A stretch of DNA of 10,371 nucleotides from Pseudolysobacter sp. Lineage in GTDB: Bacteria > Pseudomonadota > Gammaproteobacteria > Xanthomonadales > Rhodanobacteraceae. Below are positions 1-7,159 of this stretch, piece by piece. Numbering within the stretch: position 1 is the first letter of the stretch; each line of letters opens with the position of its first letter. The stretch is taken from contig JANXUW010000722.1 in NCBI GenBank assembly GCA_025351985.1, positions 1 through 10,371 of the forward strand. The letters are read 5' to 3'. The notes below the pieces were generated by a model. That model was given only the letters and a program-made list of their open reading frames with translations. It made no database searches and was not told where the DNA came from. Position numbers and translations under genes: made by a program.

Positions 1-23
1 CCTTGCAGCGAAAACAGGCGCAT
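1..23 (-). CDS. Start of a downstream gene, probably the partner sensor histidine kinase (partial)
   Basis: An ATG at 23-21 on the minus strand opens a frame reading MRLFSLQ before the window ends. A weak Shine-Dalgarno-like CAGGTAG lies about 11 nt upstream, and the start is 63 nt beyond the stop codon of the response regulator, in the same orientation. The sequence is far too short to identify. In related operons of this type an NtrC-family regulator is usually followed by its histidine kinase, so a kinase is the natural expectation, but this rests on context only. Confidence 0.35.
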
Positions 24-86
24 GCGGCTAGGCTACCTGAGCGAGCGCGCTTTGTGGAATCGAGCGCTGGACTGCGACGCGGCGAA

Positions 87-1433
87 TTACGCGATATCGG
101 CGGAAATCCCGAGTTTTTCCAGACGTCGATACAGCGCTTGACGACTCAGACCGAGCTCGGCCGCGGCCTGGCTGATCACACCGCGCGCGCGTTTCAACGC
201 CTGCTCGATCGCATCGCGGTCTGGCTCGCTGTCGGCGATCACACGCGCCGGTGCAAAACGCGGCACGAGGCCAAGATCGGCCGGCGTGATCACACCGTCG
301 CGGCACAACAATTGCGCGCGCTGAATCGCGTTCTTGAGTTCGCGCACATTGCCGGGCCAGGCGTGATCGCGCAAGGCCTGGCGTGCCTCGCTATTGAGCA
401 TCGCGGCGCCATCGAGAAAGTGTTCGGCGAGTGGCAGAATGTCATCACTGCGCGTCGCCAGCGGCGCTAGATTCAGCTCGATCACATTGAGTCGGTAGAA
501 CAGATCCTCGCGGAATTTTCCATCGCGGATCATGCTCGCGAGATCGGCATTGGTGGCGCTGATCACGCGCACTTTGACGGTGCGCGTCTTGCTCGAACCC
601 AGCCGTTCGAACTGGCCGGTTTCGAGGATGCGCAGCAGTTTCATCTGTCCGGACAATGGCAGGTTGCCGATTTCGTCGAGGAACAACGTGCCGCCATCCG
701 CTGCTTCGAAACGACCTTCACGCGCTTTCACTGCACCGGTGAAAGCGCCGGATTCCGCACCGAACAATTCGGCCTCGATCAGTTCCGACGGCAGCGCGCC
801 GCAGTTCACGGTAATGAACGGCCCGGACTTCGCGGCGGAGTTGGCCTGGATGATTTCGGCAATGCGCTCCTTGCCAGCGCCGTTCGGTCCGGTGATCAGC
901 ACCGGCACATCGGCGCGCGCCACCTGGCACGCAAGCTGGATCAATCTTTCCATCGCGCTCGACCCGAACACGATGCCGCGTAAATCGTATTTCTGGTTGA
1001 GCTGACTGCGTGTTTGGCGGCGCTCCTGACGCAAGCGCGACACCTCGCGCGTGCTCTCGGAAAGTTCGAGCAGATTCTCCACCGATGCCTGCAGTTTGCG
1101 ATCGTCCCACGGTTTGCCGAGATAATCCGCCGCGCCGGCCTTGACCAGCTCGACCGCAGTCTGCAGGTTGGTCCAGCCGGTGAGCAGGACGATCGGCAGG
1201 TCCGGATGTTGCGCGCGGATCGCACGAAACAACGCCACGCCTTCTTCGCCCGAGGTGGTATCGGCATGAAAATTCATGTCCTGCACGATCAGGTCGACAC
1301 GCTCGCGTGCGAGCATCGCCAGACCCTGTTCCGGCGAGGTCGCGTTGAGGGTGCGGATTTCGCTCAGCGAAAACAAAATGTCGAGCGCGGTTCCGACCGC
1401 AGGGTTGTCGTCGATCACCAGAACGGTGCGCAT
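87..1433 (-). CDS. NtrC-family sigma-54-dependent response regulator
   Basis: A 448-aa bacterial enhancer-binding protein: it binds upstream sites and uses ATP hydrolysis to open sigma-54 RNA polymerase promoters. From the chosen start, residues 1-120 are a receiver domain with acidic pair D8/D9, phosphoacceptor D52, T85 and K107. A linker leads to an AAA+ domain (about 153-385) with Walker A GPNGAGKE (183-190; many relatives have GESGTGKE), the sigma-54 contact loop GAFTGA (230-235) and Walker B TLFLDE (250-255). The C-terminus (about 408-445) is a Fis-type helix-turn-helix with SQAAAELGLSRQALYRRL. The start at 1433 puts the receiver strand MRTVLVIDD at the N-terminus, as is usual; an in-frame ATG at 1457 would add eight residues. 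Neither start has a strong ribosome binding site. It lies downstream of the exporter genes but behind two terminators. A sigma-54 promoter in front of the exporter operon makes that operon its likely target. Confidence 0.93.
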   Translation of the reverse strand: MRTVLVIDDNPAVGTALDILFSLSEIRTLNATSPEQGLAMLARERVDLIVQDMNFHADTTSGEEGVALFRAIRAQHPDLPIVLLTGWTNLQTAVELVKAGAADYLGKPWDDRKLQASVENLLELSESTREVSRLRQERRQTRSQLNQKYDLRGIVFGSSAMERLIQLACQVARADVPVLITGPNGAGKERIAEIIQANSAAKSGPFITVNCGALPSELIEAELFGAESGAFTGAVKAREGRFEAADGGTLFLDEIGNLPLSGQMKLLRILETGQFERLGSSKTRTVKVRVISATNADLASMIRDGKFREDLFYRLNVIELNLAPLATRSDDILPLAEHFLDGAAMLNSEARQALRDHAWPGNVRELKNAIQRAQLLCRDGVITPADLGLVPRFAPARVIADSEPDRDAIEQALKRARGVISQAAAELGLSRQALYRRLEKLGISADIA

Positions 1434-1492
1434 GGTTTCATTGATTCGTCGACGCATGACCGCTTGGATGCGGCCCGGCGTGAAAGGGTTGC

Positions 1493-1519
1493 AAAAAAAA
1501 CAATCCGGTTTTCACCGGA
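1493..1519 (-). terminator. Intrinsic terminator 2 (minus strand), GAAA tetraloop
   Basis: Read on the minus strand, TCCGGT-GAAA-ACCGGA forms a 6-bp perfect stem (1504-1509 with 1514-1519) with a GNRA loop, followed by TTG and a run of eight T (1500-1493). It lies directly after terminator 1 and only 35 nt before the first possible ATG of the response regulator gene. Together the two form a tandem block between permease and regulator. Confidence 0.75.
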
Positions 1520-1522
1520 ACG

Positions 1523-1561
1523 AAAAACGCGGCTCCGATCAATCTACCGATCGGAGCCGCG
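1523..1561 (-). terminator. Intrinsic terminator 1 (minus strand), 13-bp stem
   Basis: A perfect 13-bp inverted repeat (1528-1540 with 1549-1561, core GCGGCTCCGATC) encloses an 8-nt loop. On the minus strand it is followed at once by five T (1527-1523). It lies about 47 nt after the stop codon of the second permease and should end transcription of the exporter operon. Confidence 0.87.
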
Positions 1562-1608
1562 TCATTATGCGACAAAGCGATTATTCAGCGCAGCGAAATA
1601 TTCCGCAT

Positions 1609-2829
1609 TCAGGCGCTGCGCGTCGCCACCGCCGGCGGCACACTCGCGGCGCGGCGCGCGGGCGGCAACACCGCGGCCTGGCCGAGCAGCAGAATCATCA
1701 CCGCACCCATCGGCAGATACCACCAGGTCAACCGCGTCAGCTCGAAGTTGTTCACGAGCCACAGGTTCAAGCCAACCGCGAGCACGATGCCAAGCACGAT
1801 ACCAACCAGGGTAATCAGCAGGTTTTCGGTCTGGAAATAATTCACGATATTGCGCCGCGTCGCGCCGAGCGCTCGCCGCGTACCGATCTGCTTGCGTCGT
1901 TGCGTGACCCAGAAACTTGCGAGGCCGACGATGCCGAGCGCGGTGATGATCAGCAACGCGCTGCAGACGATGCTGAGCAGGATTGCCATCGCACGATCGC
2001 CGCGATACGCTTTGGCGCGGATCTCGCTGAAGGGTTTTACCGAGCTAATCACACGCAGCGGATTGATCGAGAACAGTTTGGTTTCGGCCGCTTTCATCGC
2101 CGTTTGGAGCTGACCGGGTTTGGCGCGCACGACATAGGCGGAATTCTGCCGAATCATGCGCTGCGGGATCAATGCCGCTGTGTAGCCCCACGTCTTCACC
2201 CAGCTGCCGACCCACGGCACTTGCAGGTTTTCGATGATGCCGATGATGGTGGTCGGCTTTTTGCCTTCCATATACACCGCCTTGCCGAGCGCGGACTCGG
2301 TCGGGAACATCTTTTGCGCGAACTCCTGCGTGACGATCATGCTGTCCGGCAGGCCGGAATCGCGCTCGGCCCGATCGGTGATCTCTTCGGGTTTGAAGTT
2401 GCGCCCGGCGACCAGTTTGATATCCATGGTATTGAGCGCGTGTTCGTCGACAAAATAGTTCGCGGCCTGGGTGGTGGAATGTTCCTGATCCGCGGTGAGG
2501 TTGACACCATCGCTCCAGCCGCCATTGGTCAGCGGCACGGTATTCGTGGAGTACACATCCGCGACACCTGGCAGATCGCGCAAGGTTTGCAGATCGGTTT
2601 GCAGCAAGGACGTGTTTTGCGCGTCCGTACCGCGACCGACCCAGAGATTCTTGATCACGAAAATGTTGCCTTCGTCGATGCCGGTCGGACGTGCGATGAA
2701 TGCCAGCCGTTCGTTGATGATGAACAGTGCGTTGCAGATGATTGCCAGGGTCAACGCCACCTGCAGCGCAATCAACAATGCACCGACTTTGTTGCGCCTG
2801 AGCGCGGAAAAAATGGGCCCGATTTCCAT
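1609..2829 (-). CDS. MacB/FtsX-like ABC transporter permease (second permease)
   Basis: A 406-aa inner-membrane permease of the MacB/FtsX type. One transmembrane helix lies near the N-terminus (about 16-38), followed by a large periplasmic domain (about 40-285) and three C-terminal helices (about 286-312, 338-362, 374-394). The cytoplasmic stretch RRKQIGTRRALGATRRNI after helix 2 is the conserved coupling region that contacts the ATPase. MacB proper fuses ATPase and permease in one chain; here they are separate genes, and two different permeases imply a heterodimeric channel. Such transporters work by mechanotransmission and move substrates from the periplasm through an adaptor and an outer-membrane TolC-type duct, or move lipoproteins or peptides; the substrate cannot be read from sequence. 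GAGGAG five to six nt before the ATG supports this start. The gene begins 41 nt after the first permease and ends before tandem terminators. Confidence 0.92.
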   Translation of the reverse strand: MEIGPIFSALRRNKVGALLIALQVALTLAIICNALFIINERLAFIARPTGIDEGNIFVIKNLWVGRGTDAQNTSLLQTDLQTLRDLPGVADVYSTNTVPLTNGGWSDGVNLTADQEHSTTQAANYFVDEHALNTMDIKLVAGRNFKPEEITDRAERDSGLPDSMIVTQEFAQKMFPTESALGKAVYMEGKKPTTIIGIIENLQVPWVGSWVKTWGYTAALIPQRMIRQNSAYVVRAKPGQLQTAMKAAETKLFSINPLRVISSVKPFSEIRAKAYRGDRAMAILLSIVCSALLIITALGIVGLASFWVTQRRKQIGTRRALGATRRNIVNYFQTENLLITLVGIVLGIVLAVGLNLWLVNNFELTRLTWWYLPMGAVMILLLGQAAVLPPARRAASVPPAVATRSA

Positions 2830-2870
2830 TACTGACTCCTCATGGATTGCTGAATAAACACAAGCACCGC

Positions 2871-4181
2871 CTAGTTCGATTTAAGTTGCCACGCGGGCTG
2901 CACCTGCATCGCACGAAAGGTCGGGTACAACCCCGCCAACACGGTCGCAACCACTGCCAATGCCACCGTCAGGAGGATCAGGCCAACATTCAAATGCGCC
3001 AGGTGCGCAACGTCTTCCGGAAAAATGCCACGAATGCCCACGAGTCCGAGCGCCGTCAGCGCGACGCCGATCAAACCGCCAGCCAGGCCGATCACACCCG
3101 ATTCAACGATGCATTGTGCGAACAACGCCGCCTTGTTCGCACCAAGCGCGCGCCGCAACCCAATTTCACCGGAGCGGCCAAGAAATTTCGCCAGCATCAA
3201 ACCGATCGTATTGATCAGGCACACCAGCAGAAAACTGAAGGCCAGCAGCACCGAAACCTTGGCATCGTTCGGCACCACTTTTTCCGCCACCATCCACGCC
3301 TGCACATCGCGCACGCGGTTGTTCGGCTCCCACGTGAAACGTCCCAGACGCTGCTGTTCACGTGCGTAATTGTCCAGCCATGCGCTGTAGCGCGTGGCAT
3401 CCGCGGCACTCGGCAGCTCGATCCAGAACTGGATCCATACACATTCCGATACGAGGTAATTGTCCCAGCCGGCTTTCGGATCATCGTTGCAGCTGTTGTT
3501 GCCGTGCGAACCGATCTGCTGCTCGATCGCATGCGTGAACGGAATGAACACCTCTTCGGTGTCGCCGAACGTTTTGCCGGTGACGTCATAAAACCGCGGC
3601 GCGGGTTCCCATGCATCCAGCACACCGATCACGCGGTAGTCGCGTCCATCCAGGTTGATGCTTTTGCCGACGCTATTGATTCCGGCAAACAGTTTGTCGT
3701 TGGTTTTTTTGCTGAGTACCACCACCGCCGCCTTGGCTTCGTCCTCGGTATTGCTCCAGCCCTGGCCGAATAAAAACGGGGTCTCGAACATCGGGAAAAA
3801 ATCACCGTAAGTTGCGCGCGCTTCGACAAAAAACGGCTTGATATCCTTGTTCTCCGGCGTCAGCGAAAAACCTGCTGCGTACATCGCCGCTTGCCGCACA
3901 CCTTGATGTGCACGCATCAGCGCGGTCGCGTCGGTGTAGGTCAATTGATCTGCCGGATCATTGTCACCGTCGCGATGGCTTTTCGGACCCCAGTTGTCTA
4001 TCTGGGGCACGAACAAGCGGCTCGACTTCGACGGAATCGGATCACCGGACATCACATGGAAAACCGTGAACACGGTCATCGTGGCACCGATACCGAGCGC
4101 GATCGCCGCCACCATCAGCGCGGTGATGACCGGATTGCGTTTGAGACTGCGCACCGCGAGCGAAAAATAATAACTGAACAT
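2871..4181 (-). CDS. MacB/FtsX-like ABC transporter permease (first permease)
   Basis: A 436-aa permease with the same four-helix plan as its neighbour: helix 1 at about 18-43, a long periplasmic domain (about 45-315), then helices at about 316-340, 358-385 and 397-420. The coupling motif GEIGLRRALGANKAAL follows helix 2. The N-terminal sequence SLAVRSLKRNPVITALMVAAIALGIG is typical of the MacB periplasmic-core family. The periplasmic domain carries two cysteines about 20 residues apart (in NNSCNDD and SECVW), which the second permease lacks and which could form a disulfide. GGGAG seven to eight nt before the ATG supports the start. It is 14 nt downstream of the ATPase and 41 nt upstream of the second permease, so the three genes are almost certainly cotranscribed. 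The two permeases differ clearly in sequence and probably pair as a heterodimer. Confidence 0.92.
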   Translation of the reverse strand: MFSYYFSLAVRSLKRNPVITALMVAAIALGIGATMTVFTVFHVMSGDPIPSKSSRLFVPQIDNWGPKSHRDGDNDPADQLTYTDATALMRAHQGVRQAAMYAAGFSLTPENKDIKPFFVEARATYGDFFPMFETPFLFGQGWSNTEDEAKAAVVVLSKKTNDKLFAGINSVGKSINLDGRDYRVIGVLDAWEPAPRFYDVTGKTFGDTEEVFIPFTHAIEQQIGSHGNNSCNDDPKAGWDNYLVSECVWIQFWIELPSAADATRYSAWLDNYAREQQRLGRFTWEPNNRVRDVQAWMVAEKVVPNDAKVSVLLAFSFLLVCLINTIGLMLAKFLGRSGEIGLRRALGANKAALFAQCIVESGVIGLAGGLIGVALTALGLVGIRGIFPEDVAHLAHLNVGLILLTVALAVVATVLAGLYPTFRAMQVQPAWQLKSN

Positions 4182-4195
4182 GGCCGTGCTCCCGA

Positions 4196-4921
4196 TCAGG
4201 CGACGTGGGTGTTTTTGTCAGGCATCGGTGTCGACGATCGCAGGCGCGGCTGTTCATCCAGATCGGTCACCTGGCCATCCATGATGTGGATGTTGCGCTG
4301 CGCGCGTGCGGCGAGTTCGGGATCGTGCGTGACCATGATGATGGTGGTGCCCTGGCGATTGATTTCCTCGAGCAGTTCCATCACGCCACGTGCCATCAAC
4401 GAATCCAGATTGCCGGTCGGCTCGTCGGCCAGCAACAGGCGCGGACTGCCGGCCAGCGCACGTGCAATCGCGACACGTTGCTGCTGTCCGCCGGAAAGTT
4501 CGGACGGATAATGTTTCATGCGCGATGCCAGACCGACACGCGCCAGTGCGCCATCGATGCGGCCCTTGCGCTCCGCCGCGCTCATGCGCCGATAACGCAG
4601 CGGCACATCGATGTTGTCGAAAATATTCAGGTCGGGAATCAGGTTGAAGCTCTGGAAGATGAAACCGATCTTCTCGTTGCGCAGCTTCGAGCGCGCGTTG
4701 TCGTCGAGCTTGCTCGCATCCACGCCATCGAGCATGTACTGGCCGCCGGTGAGGGTTTCGAGCAGGCCGGCGATATTCAAAAATGTCGTCTTGCCCGAAC
4801 CGGACGGCCCGGTCACGGCGACGAATTCACCTTCGCGCACATGGATGTCGATGCTGCGCAGCGCGTGCGTTTCGATCAGGTGGGTGCGATAAACTTTTTC
4901 CAGACGCGTCATCTTCAACAT
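4196..4921 (-). CDS. ABC transporter ATP-binding protein (MacB/LolD type)
   Basis: A 241-aa ATPase driving the exporter. All nucleotide-binding motifs are intact: Walker A GPSGSGKT (38-45), Q-loop Q90 in FIFQSFNLIP, signature LSGGQQQR (142-149), Walker B LLLADE (162-167) followed by PTGNLD, and H-loop H199 in MVTHD. The FQSFNLIP and DEPTGNLD strings are characteristic of the MacB/LolD/FtsE class rather than of import ATPases. Three ATG codons compete (4927, 4921, 4912). AGAGGAA at 4928-4934 touches the first, but is six nt from the second, so 4921 is preferred. It lies between the adaptor gene (108 nt upstream) and the first permease (14 nt downstream). A C-terminal extension of about 20 residues after the H-loop region has no recognised role. 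Confidence 0.95.
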   Translation of the reverse strand: MLKMTRLEKVYRTHLIETHALRSIDIHVREGEFVAVTGPSGSGKTTFLNIAGLLETLTGGQYMLDGVDASKLDDNARSKLRNEKIGFIFQSFNLIPDLNIFDNIDVPLRYRRMSAAERKGRIDGALARVGLASRMKHYPSELSGGQQQRVAIARALAGSPRLLLADEPTGNLDSLMARGVMELLEEINRQGTTIIMVTHDPELAARAQRNIHIMDGQVTDLDEQPRLRSSTPMPDKNTHVA

Positions 4922-4927
4922 GATCAT

Positions 4928-4934
4928 TTCCTCT
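4928..4934 (-). promoter_or_regulatory. Ribosome binding site deciding the ATPase start
   Basis: AGAGGAA on the minus strand abuts the ATG at 4927 with no spacer but lies six nt from the ATG at 4921, so translation of the ATPase most likely begins at 4921. A short GCGC-CGAA-GCGC hairpin lies just upstream. Confidence 0.65.
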
Positions 4935-5029
4935 GCGCTTCGGCGCGATATGAGTTGGACTTGCTGTTTGCCGACTGATTTTTATGGAGCGCCGCGGCGG
5001 CGAACCGCATGCGTCGACCCGATGATTTT

Positions 5030-6301
5030 CTAGTTCACGATCACTTGCGCCGCATCGTTGAACGCATCGCTGCCCGACACCACGATGCGTTCGCCCAGTG
5101 CTACGCCGCTGACGATTTCCACCGAGTCCAATCCGGCGGCGCCGACCTGGATCTTGCGTTTTTCCGCGATGCCGTCCTTGACCACATACGCAAACCGTCC
5201 GCCGCCGCTATCGACGAAAGAACCGCGTTCGACCATCAGCACGTTCGGGTGTTCATCGAGCAGGATGCGCGTACTCAGGCGCTGGTTCTGGCGCAGTCCT
5301 TCGGGAACCTTGTCGGAAAAACGCACGCGTCCGGTGACTTGTCCGTTCACCACTTCCGGCGAAATCGCGCTGACCTCGCCTTTTGCTGTGCCGGCACCGA
5401 CGCTGATCTCGGCGTTCATGCCGACACCGAGATCGTGCGCGTAGGTTTCTGGCACCAGCACCTCGACTTCGAACGCGGTCAGATCGACCACGCTCAGCAA
5501 CGGCGCATTCGCCGCGACGTTGGCTTTCTGCGCGACCAGCAACGTACCGACCTGGCCACTGACCGGCGAGCGGATTTTCAGCGCATCGACCTGGCGCTCA
5601 AGATCGGTGACCAGCAATTTTTGCTTCTCCAGCGCAAACCCCTTGGTGCGCATATCGAAGTCCAGACTCTCGTGCACGAGGCCGACATCCTTGCGTGCAT
5701 TCGCGACTTCGAGCTCGGCCTTGGCCAGCACGTCTTTCGCGCGCAGCACGGCGAGTTCCGACGTCGCGCCTTTCTCGAACGACTGCTGATTGCGCTGCAC
5801 TTCACGCTCGGCGCCGACGCGATCGATCTCGGCCTGGTCGAGCAATTTCTGCGTATTCAATTGCTGCTTGCGGCTGTCGATGCGACTGCGCTGCACATCG
5901 ATGTCCAGGCTCTGCACGGTCGAGCGTTCCTGATCGAGTTTGTTGTTGAGTTCGGGGCTGAACACCTCGGCCAGCACTTGATCTTTCTGCACCTTGTCGC
6001 CCGCGTTGATCGCCAGCGTAACCGTGCCGCCAGCGGGCGTGTACAAGGTCGGACTGACCGCCGCGACCACACGCCCCTGCACCAAAACATCACGCACCAG
6101 ATTGCCGCGTTTGACCTCGGCGATATGCAGCCGGCTCAGGTTGACCGAACTGTTGATCGAGAGCAGACGCAGCAGCGAAGGTACCACCCAGATCAGCAGC
6201 AACAGCACCGCCACGCCACCCGCGCCGAGCATCAACCAGCGCTTGTTCGACGGCGTGGCGGCTTCGATGCGGCGGTCTTGGGCGGCGGTATCTCGGATCA
6301 T
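5030..6301 (-). CDS. Periplasmic adaptor (membrane-fusion protein, HlyD/MacA/RND type)
   Basis: A 423-aa membrane-fusion protein that would link the inner-membrane ABC complex to an outer-membrane channel. It has a short cytoplasmic N-terminus, a signal anchor (about 22-41, GAGGVAVLLLLIWVV), a first lipoyl half-motif (about 72-105, PAGGTVTLAINAGDKVQKDQVLAEV), a long alpha-helical hairpin (about 118-235) rich in Gln, Glu, Arg and Leu, a second lipoyl half (KIRSPVSGQVGTLLV), and beta-barrel and membrane-proximal domains to the C-terminus. The start at 6301 (MIRDTAAQD) is preferred: GAGAAG lies about nine nt upstream, and the longer frame to 6388 would run across the sigma-54 promoter. No TolC-like gene is in the window, so the outer-membrane partner must be encoded elsewhere. 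It is the first gene of the exporter operon. Confidence 0.93.
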   Translation of the reverse strand: MIRDTAAQDRRIEAATPSNKRWLMLGAGGVAVLLLLIWVVPSLLRLLSINSSVNLSRLHIAEVKRGNLVRDVLVQGRVVAAVSPTLYTPAGGTVTLAINAGDKVQKDQVLAEVFSPELNNKLDQERSTVQSLDIDVQRSRIDSRKQQLNTQKLLDQAEIDRVGAEREVQRNQQSFEKGATSELAVLRAKDVLAKAELEVANARKDVGLVHESLDFDMRTKGFALEKQKLLVTDLERQVDALKIRSPVSGQVGTLLVAQKANVAANAPLLSVVDLTAFEVEVLVPETYAHDLGVGMNAEISVGAGTAKGEVSAISPEVVNGQVTGRVRFSDKVPEGLRQNQRLSTRILLDEHPNVLMVERGSFVDSGGGRFAYVVKDGIAEKRKIQVGAAGLDSVEIVSGVALGERIVVSGSDAFNDAAQVIVN

Positions 6302-6347
6302 CGTCGGCTTCTCGTCAGGTAGATAAAGGTTGGCTCGGTTGCTGATT

Positions 6348-6364
6348 AGCAACTCACATGCCAA
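6348..6364 (-). promoter_or_regulatory. Sigma-54 (-24/-12) promoter of the exporter operon
   Basis: The minus strand reads TTGGCATG-TGAG-TTGCT, matching the sigma-54 consensus YTGGCAYR-N4-TTGCW. The invariant GG (6362-6361) and GC (6350-6349) are separated by exactly ten bases. The predicted start of transcription is near 6337, giving a leader of about 35 nt before the adaptor ATG at 6301. The operon is followed by an NtrC-family activator gene, which fits. An inverted repeat GTTGCT-GATT-AGCAAC (6338-6353) overlaps the -12 element. Confidence 0.85.
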
Positions 6365-6431
6365 GTGCTGTTCGCGCACAAAAACCAAATGGGATCAGCT
6401 GTTTATGCAGCTGTGCAATGACATGCCCGCA

Positions 6432-6483
6432 GTCCGTTCGGGCGAACGGACAGTGCTCGGACAAACCCGCGGACAACCGTCCG
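6432..6483. promoter_or_regulatory. Dyad and CGGAC repeats: candidate enhancer (activator-binding) sites
   Basis: A near-perfect dyad pairs GTCCGTTCG (6432-6440) with CGAACGGAC (6443-6451) around a GG centre. CGGACA occurs at 6447-6452, 6458-6463 and 6470-6475, and GTCCG again at 6479-6483; the three direct copies start 11 and 12 bp apart, about one helical turn. Relative to the predicted sigma-54 start at 6337 the block spans about -95 to -146, the usual position for sites bound by NtrC-type activators. Binding by the regulator at 87-1433 is inferred. Confidence 0.55.
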
Positions 6484-6574
6484 GCAACGCCATCCAGCAT
6501 GCGCCACGCGATGCGCGCGCGAAATTTCCAAATTGCTTGCGACCATTGCGCGTGCAAGCGCATCTTTATCGGAC

Positions 6575-7159
6575 ATGACCGGCTCTCCTTTCCAGATCGA
6601 TGTCCCGAACAGCTTGCTGCAACGCGCTGGCGAAGGCGACATGCGCGCGTTCGAGCAGCTCTATCGATTGTTCGAACGGCCCGCGTACACCTTGGCGTTG
6701 CGCATGCTCGGCGATCCCGAACATGCCCGCGAGGTATTGCACGACACTATGCTCAAGGCGTTCCAGCGCATCGCGCAATTTCGTGGCGAAGCACCGTTCT
6801 GGGGTTGGCTGCGGCAGATCGCATTGAACGAAACCCTGATGCGCCTGCGCCAGCGGCGCAACAACGTCGGCAACGACAATGAGCTGCCTGATATCGCCGA
6901 CGAGGGCGCCGCGCCATGGGTGCTCGCCGATGCCGGTGCGCTGGAATGGAGCCTCGGCGAATTGCCAATACAAACCCGCAGCGTGATCTGGCTGTATCAC
7001 GTCGAGGGTTACACGCATCCGGAGATTGCCGACCTGCTCGGCAAGACCGTGAGTTTTTCCAAATCGCAGGTCGCCCGCGGCACCGCAAAATTGCGCAGCC
7101 TGCTGACGACCGAAACGGAGCGCGACAGATGTCCGACCTACCGCACGAGCATGGCATGA
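6575..7159 (+). CDS. ECF-like sigma-70 family RNA polymerase sigma factor
   Basis: A 194-aa sigma factor of two-domain (region 2 plus region 4) architecture. Region 2 (about 22-95) contains DMRAFEQLYRLFERPAYTLALRML, then the core-binding and -10 recognition helices (EVLHDTMLKAFQRIAQFRGEAPFWGWLRQIALN). Region 4 (about 128-180) holds LPIQTRSVIWLYHVEGYTHPEIADLLG followed by KSQVARGTAKLRSLL, the -35 recognition helix-turn-helix. No region 1.1 or 3 is present. ATG 6575 (MTGSPFQ) is chosen over an upstream TTG at 6533; its ribosome binding site is poor. Its stop overlaps the next gene by 31 bp, implying translational coupling. It is transcribed divergently from the exporter operon across a 273-bp shared region. 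Whether it controls its own operon, the exporter, or distant genes is unknown. Confidence 0.9.
   Translation: MTGSPFQIDVPNSLLQRAGEGDMRAFEQLYRLFERPAYTLALRMLGDPEHAREVLHDTMLKAFQRIAQFRGEAPFWGWLRQIALNETLMRLRQRRNNVGNDNELPDIADEGAAPWVLADAGALEWSLGELPIQTRSVIWLYHVEGYTHPEIADLLGKTVSFSKSQVARGTAKLRSLLTTETERDRCPTYRTSMA

Noticed and set aside
1276..2835. A 519-codon open frame on the plus strand
   Set aside because: It is antisense to the second permease and the regulator, which have clear domain motifs and ribosome binding sites. Long antisense frames are expected from strong codon bias in GC-rich genes, and the protein is low-complexity Arg/His/Gln-rich.
5009..6322. A 437-codon open frame on the plus strand opposite the adaptor gene
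   Set aside because: Its composition is rich in Asp, His, Gln and Arg without any recognisable domain, and the minus-strand adaptor explains the region fully.
6302..6388. N-terminal extension of the adaptor protein to 6388
   Set aside because: It would place the sigma-54 promoter within the coding region and lacks a ribosome binding site; the start at 6301 has one and gives a normal signal-anchor position.
6396..6413. Repeat CAGCTG-N6-CAGCTG
   Set aside because: CAGCTG is itself palindromic and two copies in an intergenic region are not remarkable; it lies upstream of the predicted sigma-54 start and outside the enhancer block.
6415..6428. A second possible sigma-54 element on the minus strand (GG-N10-GC with TTGCA)
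   Set aside because: It matches only the GG and TTGC cores; the element at 6348-6364 matches the whole consensus and is better placed.
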